Source: Verrucomicrobiota bacterium (GTDB lineage: Bacteria > Verrucomicrobiota > Verrucomicrobiia > Chthoniobacterales > JAFAMB01). From it: 9,849 bases of DNA. The position numbers were made by a program, and so were the translations under genes. Location of the stretch: contig JAFAXJ010000638.1 in assembly GCA_019241095.1 (NCBI GenBank), forward strand, positions 1 through 9,849, given 5' to 3'. The notes beneath the pieces are model-generated. The model ran no database searches, was not told the DNA's origin, and worked only from the letters and a program-made list of their open reading frames with translations. Positions 1-8,267 of this stretch are shown here, piece after piece (the first letter of the stretch is position 1; each line of letters begins with the position of its first letter).

Positions 1-741
1 AAGGTCGAGGAACCGACGGGGAAAGAGGCTTTGCGGGTGGAAGGATTGACTGGGGCTAACGGCGCTTTCAAGGACGTGAGTTTCTCGGTGCGTGCCGGTG
101 AGATTTTCGGAATTGCGGGCATTGTCGGAGCGGGGCGCACAGAACTGGTCCGAGGCATCGCCGGCGCGGATCCGTTGGCGTCCGGTTCAGTCAGCGTCGA
201 CGGAAAACCAGTTCAGCTAAAGTCGCCCGAAGACGCGATCAAAGCGGGGGTAGTTCTCGTTCCCGAAGACCGCAAAGCCCAAGGTGTTGTGCTAGAGCAT
301 TCGGTGGCGAGCAATTTGGCGCTTGGTAATTACGACCGATTGGCTCCGAGTGGGTGGCTCATGCCGGCCAAAGTCGCGTCATTTGCCGCCCAGGCAATCA
401 AGAGCCTCGGAGTGAAAGGGCGAGCCAATCAAATGATGCGGTTCCTCTCAGGCGGCAACCAGCAGAAAGCCATCATCGCTCGGTGGATCTCTCGGTCGCC
501 CAAAGTTTTCATGCTCGACGAACCTACGCGTGGAATCGACATGGGCGCTCGGGCAGCCATCTATGAGACAATTGCCGGCCTCGCTCGCGAGGGCATGGCG
601 GTGATCGTTGTCAGTTCCGATTTGGAAGAGGTGCTCGGCCTCTCGCACCGGGTGATGGTGCTCGCTCGCGGCCGATCGCAGGGCATTCTGCCCCGGGCTG
701 ACGCGAGCAATGTTGCAATTATGGAACGAGCTACCGCCTAG
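1..741 (+). CDS. Sugar ABC transporter ATP-binding protein, C-terminal half (partial)
   Basis: The frame is open from the first base and ends at TAG 739-741, so this is the last 246 residues of a longer protein. It corresponds to the inter-domain linker plus the second nucleotide-binding domain of an RbsA/XylG/MglA-type double ATPase, which powers CUT2 monosaccharide import at the inner face of the cytoplasmic membrane. The visible motifs are a degenerate Walker A GIVGAGRT (118-141, lacking the usual lysine, as is normal for the second domain), a signature LSGGNQQ (445-465) and Walker B with D-loop MLDEPTRGID (511-540). The H-loop position reads SSDLEE with no histidine, also usual for this half. 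The first ATTG-type start candidate at 31 is not needed, because the frame continues upstream into the missing N-terminal domain. The cognate permease and binding protein are not in the window and probably lie upstream. It differs in sequence from the complete ATPase at 3936-5507, so it belongs to a second transporter. Confidence 0.93.
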   Translation, partial: KVEEPTGKEALRVEGLTGANGAFKDVSFSVRAGEIFGIAGIVGAGRTELVRGIAGADPLASGSVSVDGKPVQLKSPEDAIKAGVVLVPEDRKAQGVVLEHSVASNLALGNYDRLAPSGWLMPAKVASFAAQAIKSLGVKGRANQMMRFLSGGNQQKAIIARWISRSPKVFMLDEPTRGIDMGARAAIYETIAGLAREGMAVIVVSSDLEEVLGLSHRVMVLARGRSQGILPRADASNVAIMERATA

Positions 742-788
742 AAGGTGTTGGAAAGATCGAACCGCTCCTTGATTACTCTTTTGCCAAA

Positions 789-1553
789 ATGAATCTGTTC
801 AGCTTAGAAAAAAAAACGGCTTTTGTGACGGGCGCGGGCAGCGGCATCGGCCAACGAATCGCTATTGGACTCGCGGAGGCAGGCGCTTCGGTCGGATGCT
901 TCGACCTGGCCTCGAGCAGAGGCCTTAACGACACAGTCAAGCAGATTGAAGGACACGGCCGAGCGGCCATTGCGCTGACTGGAGACGTGACGCAAGCGGC
1001 TGATCTGCAACGCGCCGTAGACACCGTGGAAAAGCAGCTCGGACCGCTTGGGGCGGCAGTCAATTGTGCCGGTATCGCGAATGCGATGGCCGCCGAAGAA
1101 ATGCCCTTGGAACAATGGCAACGATTAATAGACATTAATCTCACCGGTCTTTTTCTTTCTTGTCAGGCGGAGGCAAGGGCCATGCTGCCGCGCAAGGAGG
1201 GTTCGATCGTCAACATCGCCTCGATGTCGGGAATCATCGTTAATCGTGGCCTGCTGCAAGCCCATTACAATACGTCCAAAGCCGGGGTAATTCATCTTTC
1301 CAAGAGCTTGGCCATGGAGTGGAGCGATCGGGGCGTGCGCGTCAACTCCATCAGCCCAGGTTACACTGCGACCCCAATGAACTTGCGTTCCGAGGTGGCG
1401 GAGCAAGTAAAGCAATTTGAGGCCGACACCCCCCTAGGCCGTATGGCCACAGTCGACGAACTGGTTGGACCAGCCATTTTCCTATTAAGCCGAGCTGCAT
1501 CTTTCTGCACAGGCATCGATCTAATCGTCGATGGGGGATTCGTTTGCTGGTGA
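789..1553 (+). CDS. SDR family NAD(P)-dependent oxidoreductase, polyol/ketose dehydrogenase-like
   Basis: This is a 254-residue classical short-chain dehydrogenase, the usual length for the family. Visible landmarks are the cofactor motif TGAGSGIG (residues 14-21), Asp39 at the end of the second strand (favouring NAD over NADP), NCAG (92-95), Asn117, and the catalytic Ser147, Tyr160 and Lys164 in YNTSK. SPGYTATPM (189-197) and the C-terminal DGGFVCW are also present. These enzymes interconvert a hydroxyl and a carbonyl group on a soluble cytoplasmic substrate. The overall look is that of sugar-alcohol or gluconate-type dehydrogenases, but the substrate cannot be read from sequence. It lies 47 nt behind the ATPase gene on the same strand without an intervening hairpin, so the two are probably co-transcribed. 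No good ribosome binding site precedes ATG 789. A run of nine A (808-816) sits near the start codon. Identity as an SDR is firm; the polyol role is inferred from context. Confidence 0.95.
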   Translation: MNLFSLEKKTAFVTGAGSGIGQRIAIGLAEAGASVGCFDLASSRGLNDTVKQIEGHGRAAIALTGDVTQAADLQRAVDTVEKQLGPLGAAVNCAGIANAMAAEEMPLEQWQRLIDINLTGLFLSCQAEARAMLPRKEGSIVNIASMSGIIVNRGLLQAHYNTSKAGVIHLSKSLAMEWSDRGVRVNSISPGYTATPMNLRSEVAEQVKQFEADTPLGRMATVDELVGPAIFLLSRAASFCTGIDLIVDGGFVCW

Positions 1554-1569
1554 GACGTTCCATCCATCC

Positions 1570-1587
1570 GGCTAATCTTCGTTAGCC
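1570..1587 (+). terminator. Hairpin after the SDR gene
   Basis: GGCTAA (1570-1575) pairs with TTAGCC (1582-1587), and a T-G wobble can extend the stem to seven pairs around a four-base loop. It begins 17 nt after the SDR stop codon. No T-run follows, so it is not a textbook intrinsic terminator; it may be an mRNA 3'-end stabiliser or a weak stop. Confidence 0.4.
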
Positions 1588-1741
1588 TGAGAGGAGCAAG
1601 AGCAAACTGGTGGGCCCAAATAAGGGTGCCAGGCAAACTGGCTCCGGTGCGGACTCAAGGCGGCAGATCGACGAAGCGGCTCATCAACAAAAACCCGTTA
1701 TCGGCAACCCTACGAGCATCATACTTTGTGATTTTCGAAGA

Positions 1742-1782
1742 AGTGCTGTTGACGACGAACGTCTTGCGCTTGGGGCAGCACT
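1742..1782 (-). terminator. Two-tier hairpin behind the binding-protein operon
   Basis: AGTGCTG (1742-1748) is the exact inverse of CAGCACT (1776-1782), and inside the 27-nt loop GACG (1751-1754) pairs with CGTC (1760-1763). On the minus strand the structure starts 8 nt after the stop codon of the sugar-binding protein gene, as expected for an operon end. The bases after it are only weakly T-rich, so termination is a guess. The rest of 1554-1790 shows only a small stem (GCCAG 1628-1632 with CTGGC 1638-1642) and no convincing gene. Confidence 0.35.
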
Positions 1783-1790
1783 CCAGATCT

Positions 1791-2819
<1,029 letters not shown>

Positions 2820-2854
2820 TTAAGAGAGCAGCAGAATAATTCCAGCTTTGAACT

Positions 2855-3919
2855 TCATGCCCGTTTAAGAGCGAGGCGTTGTTGAAGCCGTTCTTGAAGT
2901 TGGTCGAGCACGACCGCAAGAATAATCACAAGACCGGTAATGACTTTCTTCCAGAATTCCTGAACTCCCAACAGGACGAGCCCATTGGTGAGAACACCGA
3001 TCACCAGTGCTCCGACAATCGTGCCCCAGATACTACCGCGTCCGCCGGCCAGTGAAGTGCCGCCCAAAACGACAGCGGCAATGGCATTTAGCTCGTAACT
3101 TTCACCGACAGCGGGGTGAGCAGCGACGAGTTGCGAAGCAGTGATAAGACCGGTCATTGCGGCGCAAAGTCCGCAAATCATGTAGACCGCCATTTTGATT
3201 CGATTGACATAAATGCCCGAAAGCTCGGCAGCCCGTTCGTTTCCGCCTACTGCAAAGACTTGGCGACCGAAGGGCGTTTTACTTGCCACAAAAGCCGCAA
3301 CAGCCGCGAAGAGCACCATAATCCAGATAACAATGGGGATACCCAGGATGCTTCCAGCGCCAAGGGTTGGAAAGCCGGTGTTGCCCAGTTCGGATTTGCC
3401 AACGAGATTCGGAAAAGTCGCGCCATCGTTGCTCAATTGCGCGAGACCCCGAGCGACGTACAAAGTTCCTAAGGTCGCGATAAACGGGGCCACATTGAAC
3501 CGCGTAATCAGAAGACCGTTAAAGGCCCCCACCAACAGTCCCAGGCAAAGGCCGAGTACGATGATCATCGGCACATTAAAATAAACCGCTACGCCCAGCG
3601 GAGGAATCGGCAAACCTCGATTAATCAGTAGGCCTGACATCATCGCCGCTAAGCCCACGGTGGAACCGACCGACAAATCAATGCCACCCGTCAAAATCAC
3701 ATAGGTCATGCCGACGGCCATAATCGCGTTGATCGCAGTCTGGCCGACCAGGATGATCAGGTTCGCACGCGTGAAGAACGAGGGCGAAAGTATCGAGAAG
3801 ATTCCGATCAGAACGAATAGAGCGATAAGGGCGCGCAAGCGGAAAAGGAGAACGCCGAAGGAAAGACCAGATGCACGGGCAGGAGCTACGGCCGAGGCAA
3901 CCGGGGAAGAAGTCGTCAT
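2855..3919 (-). CDS. Sugar ABC transporter permease (RbsC-like)
   Basis: This is the inner-membrane channel subunit of the CUT2 importer, 354 residues from the ATG at 3919. A longer reading from 3997 would overlap the upstream ATPase gene by about 60 nt and adds a polar, non-membrane extension, so the shorter start is chosen. Family landmarks are GGIDLSVGS (residues 78-86), GAFNGLLI (131-138), the cytoplasmic coupling-loop region ERAAELSGI (228-236) and LGGTSLAGGRGS (285-296). Many hydrophobic segments lie between them, the first from about residue 31 to 45. The C-terminus is short and basic. The gene begins 16 nt after the ATPase stop codon, so the two are surely co-transcribed. Two copies of the protein are expected to work with the ATPase. 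It is somewhat longer than E. coli RbsC because of an N-terminal tail rich in Ser, Ala and Pro. Confidence 0.95.
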   Translation of the reverse strand: MTTSSPVASAVAPARASGLSFGVLLFRLRALIALFVLIGIFSILSPSFFTRANLIILVGQTAINAIMAVGMTYVILTGGIDLSVGSTVGLAAMMSGLLINRGLPIPPLGVAVYFNVPMIIVLGLCLGLLVGAFNGLLITRFNVAPFIATLGTLYVARGLAQLSNDGATFPNLVGKSELGNTGFPTLGAGSILGIPIVIWIMVLFAAVAAFVASKTPFGRQVFAVGGNERAAELSGIYVNRIKMAVYMICGLCAAMTGLITASQLVAAHPAVGESYELNAIAAVVLGGTSLAGGRGSIWGTIVGALVIGVLTNGLVLLGVQEFWKKVITGLVIILAVVLDQLQERLQQRLALKRA

Positions 3920-3935
3920 AAGCGATCTTTGTGGG

Positions 3936-5507
3936 CTAATTGTTTGGTCGATTGGCCGGAACAGGGTGTTCGGTTTGCTGCCGCGCGCCCGCGGCAAGGA
4001 CTAAAGCCTCTTCGGTTACTTTGTCGTGTGAAAATTCGCCGGTAATCTTACCTTTGGACAGCACCAGGATCCGATCTGGAATTGTGAGCATTTCCGGAAG
4101 CTCTGACGACACAAACAGGATTGCGAGACCTTGCTCCGCTAATCGGTTCATGATCTCAAAAATTTCAGCTTTGGCGCCGACATCGATTCCTCGGGTGGGT
4201 TCATCCAAAAGCAGGACCTTCGGACGGGTCAAGAGGCTCTTTGCTACGACTACTTTCTGCTGATTGCCACCGCTGAGCGAGGTGATCGGGTGTTGAGGGG
4301 TGCGCGTCTTTATGGCCAAATCGCGCATCATCGCCCTGATATCCTCCATTTCCAGGCGCTCTGAAATCCAGAACGAGGTCACGAATCGCTTCAAATTAGC
4401 CAGCGTGATGTTGTGGGCGACAGACAACTTCTGTACCAATCCCAAGCGTTGGCGATCTTCTGGCACTAGCATCAAACCCAGGTCGATCCTTTGCCGAATA
4501 GCCTCATGGCGAAGATTCCGAGTACCAAGTCGGATTTGCCCGCTCGCCTCTGGATGCAGCCCCATCAGGCATTCAAACAATTCGGTTCTGCCAGCGCCCA
4601 TCAGTCCAAAGATCGCAAGAATCTCACCGCGTTTGAGTGCGAACGAAACGCCTTCTAAAGTAAACCCGCCCCCCAGGCGGGGAAGGCTCAAGTTTTTTAT
4701 CTCGAGCACAGTCTGATCGCTATCGTCCGCGACCGTCCGGGCGCGATGGTGTGGTGCGTTGACGTTGCGGCCAACCATTTTGTCGATAATCCAGGAGATG
4801 TTTATCGAAGCGGCTGGCGCTGTAGCCGCGAGTCTCCCGTCTCGCAGTACAGTTACGTAATCGCCTACCGTAAGGAGTTCCTCAAGCTTATGAGAAATGT
4901 AGATGATCGCCACGCCGTGGGCTTTAAGATCTCTGATGATTCGAAATAGAGCCTCGGTTTCTGCGGCAGTCAGAGCAGAAGTGGGCTCGTCCATAATGAG
5001 GATGCGCACGTTTCGCGACAGTGCCTTTGCGATCTCCACTATTTGTTGTTGCCCCATCCGCAAGTCTCTCACAAGCGTTGTGGGCTCAAGCGGTTGCTCA
5101 AGGCGGGCTAGCAGATCGCGCGTCACTTTCTCTTGAGCTCTATGCTGGACAACGCCAGTTCGCGTCATTTCGCGTGTGACAAAGATATTTTCCGAGATGT
5201 CAAGGTTCGGGTAAAGGTTCAGCTCCTGAAAAATGATCCCGATACCGGCATGCGCGGCCTCCCGAGTTGATTTGAATTCCACGGGGGAGCCATCTAAAAG
5301 CAGGCGCCCCGAAGTGGGCCGCTCCACTCCAGCCAGGATTTTCATCAGCGTCGACTTGCCGGCCCCGTTTTCTCCAATCAGAACGTTAACTGCGCCGTCG
5401 TAGACGGTGAAATCGACTCGATCGAGCGCCAAAGTCCCCGGAAAGCGCTTGCTCACTTGTTCCGCTACCAGGACTGTTCGGTGGGCCTCAGGTCTGGCTT
5501 GCTGCAT
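3936..5507 (-). CDS. Sugar ABC transporter ATP-binding protein, two-domain (RbsA-like)
   Basis: This is a complete 523-residue double ATPase that drives the neighbouring permease. The first domain has a full catalytic set: Walker A GENGAGKS (residues 45-52), Q-loop Gln94, signature LRMGQQQ (149-155), Walker B ILIMDEPTSAL (169-179) and H-loop His206. The second domain carries the usual degenerate Walker A GLMGAGRT (301-308), a strong signature LSGGNQQ (411-417) and Walker B LLLDEPTRGID (432-442), with Ser-Ser in place of the H-loop histidine. This asymmetry is standard for RbsA, MglA and XylG. The gene starts 29 nt after the DUF2291 gene and ends 16 nt before the permease start. A GGAG sits about 15 nt upstream of the ATG, too far to be an ideal ribosome binding site. 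The substrate follows the binding protein and cannot be read from the ATPase. Confidence 0.96.
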   Translation of the reverse strand: MQQARPEAHRTVLVAEQVSKRFPGTLALDRVDFTVYDGAVNVLIGENGAGKSTLMKILAGVERPTSGRLLLDGSPVEFKSTREAAHAGIGIIFQELNLYPNLDISENIFVTREMTRTGVVQHRAQEKVTRDLLARLEQPLEPTTLVRDLRMGQQQIVEIAKALSRNVRILIMDEPTSALTAAETEALFRIIRDLKAHGVAIIYISHKLEELLTVGDYVTVLRDGRLAATAPAASINISWIIDKMVGRNVNAPHHRARTVADDSDQTVLEIKNLSLPRLGGGFTLEGVSFALKRGEILAIFGLMGAGRTELFECLMGLHPEASGQIRLGTRNLRHEAIRQRIDLGLMLVPEDRQRLGLVQKLSVAHNITLANLKRFVTSFWISERLEMEDIRAMMRDLAIKTRTPQHPITSLSGGNQQKVVVAKSLLTRPKVLLLDEPTRGIDVGAKAEIFEIMNRLAEQGLAILFVSSELPEMLTIPDRILVLSKGKITGEFSHDKVTEEALVLAAGARQQTEHPVPANRPNN

Positions 5508-5536
5508 TGGCGTAGAGCGTGGCTCCGGAAGGCATG

Positions 5537-6226
5537 CTAAAGCTCAATCTTAACCGGTGTAATAAGCACCGGGGATTTTAAATGTGGATCGAATGTGAAC
5601 GCGCCGCTGAATTTGACTTCTTTGCCGGCCATCGATGCGGGATCTATACTCGAAAAAGCCGTTCTTAATGCCCGTTTGTTCATTTCTTTGGACACATCAG
5701 CGTAATCGAGCTGGTTGGTGAATTGATTAAACGACACGAGGCCAGTTGCGTCGCGCAATGCGGTTCCGCGTACAACGGGGCCGATTTGCAAAGCAATCTT
5801 TTCCGTGAGTCCCGGAACCTCGACAATGGCAGTGCCGGCCTGTGATTCGGTATGCATTTCGGTCACCTTGCCCGTGCCTTTGACCATATAGTTGTATGGA
5901 TTGGTAGCCTCTCGCCGTCCGTATCTCTGGCCTGCTGCATTAGGATCAGCTCTGATTTCCGGGAGGATTTTAGCGACATCGTGAGCCTTGTCCTGGATCG
6001 TTGACAATACCTTTGCCCAGATCGGATCAACGAACTTAGCCGCCGCGCTTTCCATGGGTTGTGGTCCCGTTTGACCGTGACCTGGAAGAGGTCGAATCAC
6101 AAAAGGTGGTTTAATGGCGAGCAGAACTATAGCCAAAACAACTGCGGCCGAAGCTGCGATCCGCCGTTGCAGTTGGTGCGGCTTGACTTTTGAAGCAGCC
6201 TGGCTGGGGGAAGTTGACTGGGTCAT
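5537..6226 (-). CDS. DUF2291 family protein, membrane-anchored transporter accessory
   Basis: This 229-residue protein has one N-terminal hydrophobic segment (about 23-38) preceded by a basic stretch (KPHQLQRR), then a soluble domain that should face the periplasm. I recognise the DUF2291 family from the blocks YGRREATNPYNYMVKG (102-117), QIGPVVRGTALRDA (147-160) and FNQFTNQLDYADVS (166-179). The family has no established function but recurs beside CUT2 sugar importers. There is no cysteine, so it is not a lipoprotein; the hydrophobic segment is either an uncleaved anchor or a signal peptide. It is the first gene of the importer operon, ahead of ATPase, permease and binding protein, which suggests it is made in step with them. 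A role as a scaffold, assembly factor or ligand-delivery partner is speculation. No ribosome binding site is obvious upstream of ATG 6226. Confidence 0.88.
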   Translation of the reverse strand: MTQSTSPSQAASKVKPHQLQRRIAASAAVVLAIVLLAIKPPFVIRPLPGHGQTGPQPMESAAAKFVDPIWAKVLSTIQDKAHDVAKILPEIRADPNAAGQRYGRREATNPYNYMVKGTGKVTEMHTESQAGTAIVEVPGLTEKIALQIGPVVRGTALRDATGLVSFNQFTNQLDYADVSKEMNKRALRTAFSSIDPASMAGKEVKFSGAFTFDPHLKSPVLITPVKIEL

Positions 6227-6675
6227 TGGCTAAAGAGAAAAAACAAATGCCACTCACGAAGTGAATAGATATTCAATACAATCTGTCTAATCTCGTCAGC
6301 GGCCCATACTGGGTGCTGCGAACCGCGGTGTCAAGGGTATTCAGATAAATTCCCTGATATCTCTTCATTTTCCCCCGACTTCGTCGAGCGCTTTCGTCTA
6401 AGATACTGGTGCGATTCCAGGTATTCCGGAGGTTCCGTCATTGGTCCGGTTGGGGTAGCTGCCTTCGTGTTGACAATGGTCCAAAGCCTGAACAATACCC
6501 TGGTCGTTGATCAGTATAAAAGGCTTGCTGTGGCGTGACCCTGCCTTTCTTTTGCTCCCGTGCGAATGCGAGTTAGATTCTGCTTAACACAAGGAGCAGG
6601 TGCGTTCCTGAACGCTTGTGGAATATTTAATCGCTTTCGCCGAATATCCCTGTATCGTTTGCAGCCCTGACCTAC
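6227..6675. promoter_or_regulatory. Divergent control region between importer operon and kinase
   Basis: This 449-bp gap separates two divergent transcription units and holds no convincing gene. It contains a candidate minus-strand promoter (listed separately) and the perfect palindrome ACCGCGGT (6322-6329). It also has the inverted repeats CCCA/TGGG (6303-6313) and CGAC/GTCG (6376-6386), and CTGATATC (6354-6361), which recurs upstream of the regulator gene. GAATAT is repeated at 6621-6626 and 6642-6647, exactly 21 bp apart, just upstream of the kinase; an inverted relative GATATTC lies at 6268-6274. TTGACA at 6470-6475 and TATAAA at 6515-6520 are each promoter-like but too far apart to be one promoter. 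I see no clear kinase promoter. The downstream regulator probably binds here. Confidence 0.6.
6306..6334 (-). promoter_or_regulatory. Candidate sigma-70-type promoter for the importer operon
   Basis: Read on the minus strand, a perfect TTGACA (6334-6329) is followed after 17 bp by CAGTAT (6311-6306, three of six matches to TATAAT). The spacer contains the palindrome ACCGCGGT, a classic position for a repressor site, and the -10 lies inside the inverted repeat CCCA/TGGG. It would give a leader of roughly 70 nt before the DUF2291 start. The -10 match is weak. Confidence 0.35.
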
Positions 6676-8157
6676 ATGAAAGTTATTCTTGCGCTTGACG
6701 CCGGCACCACCAACGTCAAGGCGATCCTTGTTGATCAGCAGGCGAACATCCTTGCGCGCAGTTCTGTTCCGCTCGCTATACAATTCCCCAGAAGCGGATG
6801 GGTTGAACAATCAGCCGGCGAAATCTGGGACGCAGCGAGCCAGGCGATGGAACGTTGTCTCGCGCAGCGCGGCGACTGCGAGCCAATCGCGCTCGGAATT
6901 TCCAATCAACGAGAGACCCTGGCAGCCTGGAATCGCGTAACAGGAGAACCTGTCTGTCCATGCGTCGTGTGGCAATGCCGGCGCAGCGCCGAGCTATGTC
7001 AGGTCTTACGCAAGAAGGGCGTCGAAGAAATGATCCGGCTCAAAACCGGATTGCAGGTCGATCCGCTTTTTCCGTCAGGCAAAATCCAATGGTTGTTTGA
7101 GAATCGTCCTGATCTTCGAAAGCTGGCAGATGTCGGTGACCTTTGTCTGGGAACAGTTGATTCGTGGCTGGTGTGGAATTTCACTCGTGGCAAAAGGTTT
7201 GTCACCGATTTTAGCAATGCCTCCCGAACGCAGCTGTTAAATCTCGCTCAGGCTGCATGGGATTCCGAATTACTCGCGCTTTTCGGAGTGCCGGCCTCTT
7301 CGCTCCCGGAAATCCTGGGTTCGAACGAACATTTTGGCGAGGCCACTTTGGGCGGCAAAACTATCCCGATTCGTGGAATTCTAGGCGATTCCCATGCGGC
7401 ATTGCTTGGCCACGGCGTTTTCGAAAAAGGGAAAGTAAAAGCAACGTACGGAACGGGTTCTTCGCTGATGACCCTTTGCGATGGGCCGAAGACCGGGGAC
7501 AAACGGGTTTCCAGCACTATCGCGTGGAAGCTTGACCGGATTCAGTACGCCTACGAAGGAAACATTACCGTCACGGGTTCCGGGCTCTCTTGGATGTTGT
7601 CTCTCATCGGGCTTAACGATTTGGAGGCGGCGGTGAAGCTAGCGGCCGAATCGGAAGACAACGGGAACGTTTATTTCGTTCCGGCTCTGGCCGGTTTGGG
7701 AGCGCCTTACTGGGATGAAAAGGCCCGTGGATCGATTGTGGGGCTCTCTTTCGGCACGCGAAAGGAGCACTTGGTGCGAGCAGCTCTGGAAGCGATCGCT
7801 TTCCAGGTTAAAGACGTTTTTGACGCGATGGAAGAGACAGCCGGGCTCAGGCTGAACACTCTTCTGACGGATGGCGGCTCAAGCAAGAATGACTGGCTTA
7901 TGCAATTTCAAGCCGACCTGATTGATCGGCAGGTGTTGCGGAGTCAAACGGCCGAACTGTCCGGACTCGGTGCGGCCTTCGCCGCCGGGCTAGGCTGTGG
8001 ATTCTGGTCTTCTGCGGTCGAAGTTGCCAGGGTGGTTGTGCCTCATCATGCCTTTTTTCCTAAACCCGACGGTCGCGTACGAGGGCTTGTGCATCTCTGG
8101 GATCGAGCGGTGGCATCGGCCAGAGCGTTTGCCGGAGCAACTGATCCGGGTCCATGA
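6676..8157 (+). CDS. FGGY-family carbohydrate kinase, glycerol-kinase-like with altered pocket
   Basis: This 493-residue cytoplasmic kinase transfers phosphate from ATP to a sugar or polyol. It follows glycerol kinase (GlpK) throughout: DAGTTNVKA (residues 8-16), GISNQRET (74-81), VVWQCRR (97-103), GTVDSWLVW (159-167), NASRTQLLN (181-189), GDSHAALLG (237-245) with catalytic Asp238, TYGTGS (257-262), GLGAPYWD (340-347), GGSSKNDWLMQFQAD (400-414) and ELSGLGAAFAAG (427-438). Glycerol contacts Arg79, Glu80, Trp99 and Asp238 are kept. The positions matching E. coli Tyr135, Gln246 and Phe270 appear to be Leu131, Ser239 and Ser263. That argues against glycerol and for another, perhaps larger, substrate such as a tetritol, pentitol or ketose. 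The gene is divergent from the importer operon and lies 110 nt before the regulator on the same strand. ATG 6676 gives the correct N-terminal strand, but no ribosome binding site is evident. Confidence 0.93.
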   Translation: MKVILALDAGTTNVKAILVDQQANILARSSVPLAIQFPRSGWVEQSAGEIWDAASQAMERCLAQRGDCEPIALGISNQRETLAAWNRVTGEPVCPCVVWQCRRSAELCQVLRKKGVEEMIRLKTGLQVDPLFPSGKIQWLFENRPDLRKLADVGDLCLGTVDSWLVWNFTRGKRFVTDFSNASRTQLLNLAQAAWDSELLALFGVPASSLPEILGSNEHFGEATLGGKTIPIRGILGDSHAALLGHGVFEKGKVKATYGTGSSLMTLCDGPKTGDKRVSSTIAWKLDRIQYAYEGNITVTGSGLSWMLSLIGLNDLEAAVKLAAESEDNGNVYFVPALAGLGAPYWDEKARGSIVGLSFGTRKEHLVRAALEAIAFQVKDVFDAMEETAGLRLNTLLTDGGSSKNDWLMQFQADLIDRQVLRSQTAELSGLGAAFAAGLGCGFWSSAVEVARVVVPHHAFFPKPDGRVRGLVHLWDRAVASARAFAGATDPGP

Positions 8158-8219
8158 GACAAGGACGTAACCTGTGCCACTTCCGGGGTACTATTCCGGC
8201 CTTTGGATGATTTTTGCGG

Positions 8220-8259
8220 CTGATATCAATGCTAAAGACCTATACTCAGGCATAGGGGA
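8220..8259 (+). promoter_or_regulatory. Candidate regulator promoter, operator and ribosome binding site
   Basis: TATACT (8241-8246) is a good -10 element. The place where its -35 should sit is occupied by the perfect palindrome TGATATCA (8221-8228) rather than a consensus hexamer, as in activator-dependent or autoregulated promoters. AGGGGA (8254-8259), 8 nt before ATG 8268, is the best ribosome binding site in the window and fixes the regulator start. The regulator may also be read through from the kinase gene, since no terminator is seen between them. Confidence 0.4.
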
Positions 8260-8267
8260 CATCAGAA

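Noticed and set aside
1554..1790. Possible gene remnant in the convergent gap
   Set aside because: Short frames on both strands lack family features; hairpins explain the visible structure better.
3920..3997. Longer start for the permease at 3997
   Set aside because: It overlaps the ATPase gene and adds a polar extension not typical of the family; ATG 3919 fits the 16-nt spacing.
3936..5507. Missing Walker A lysine in the second ATPase domain
   Set aside because: This degeneracy is normal for RbsA, MglA and XylG proteins and is not a sign of inactivation.
6470..6520. TTGACA (6470) plus TATAAA (6515) as a kinase promoter
   Set aside because: The spacing is 39 bp, far from the usual 16-18 bp, and neither element has a proper partner.
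6511..6810. A 99-codon open frame on the minus strand crossing the kinase start
   Set aside because: It overlaps the kinase N-terminus antisense, resembles no family and runs through the control region; likely chance.
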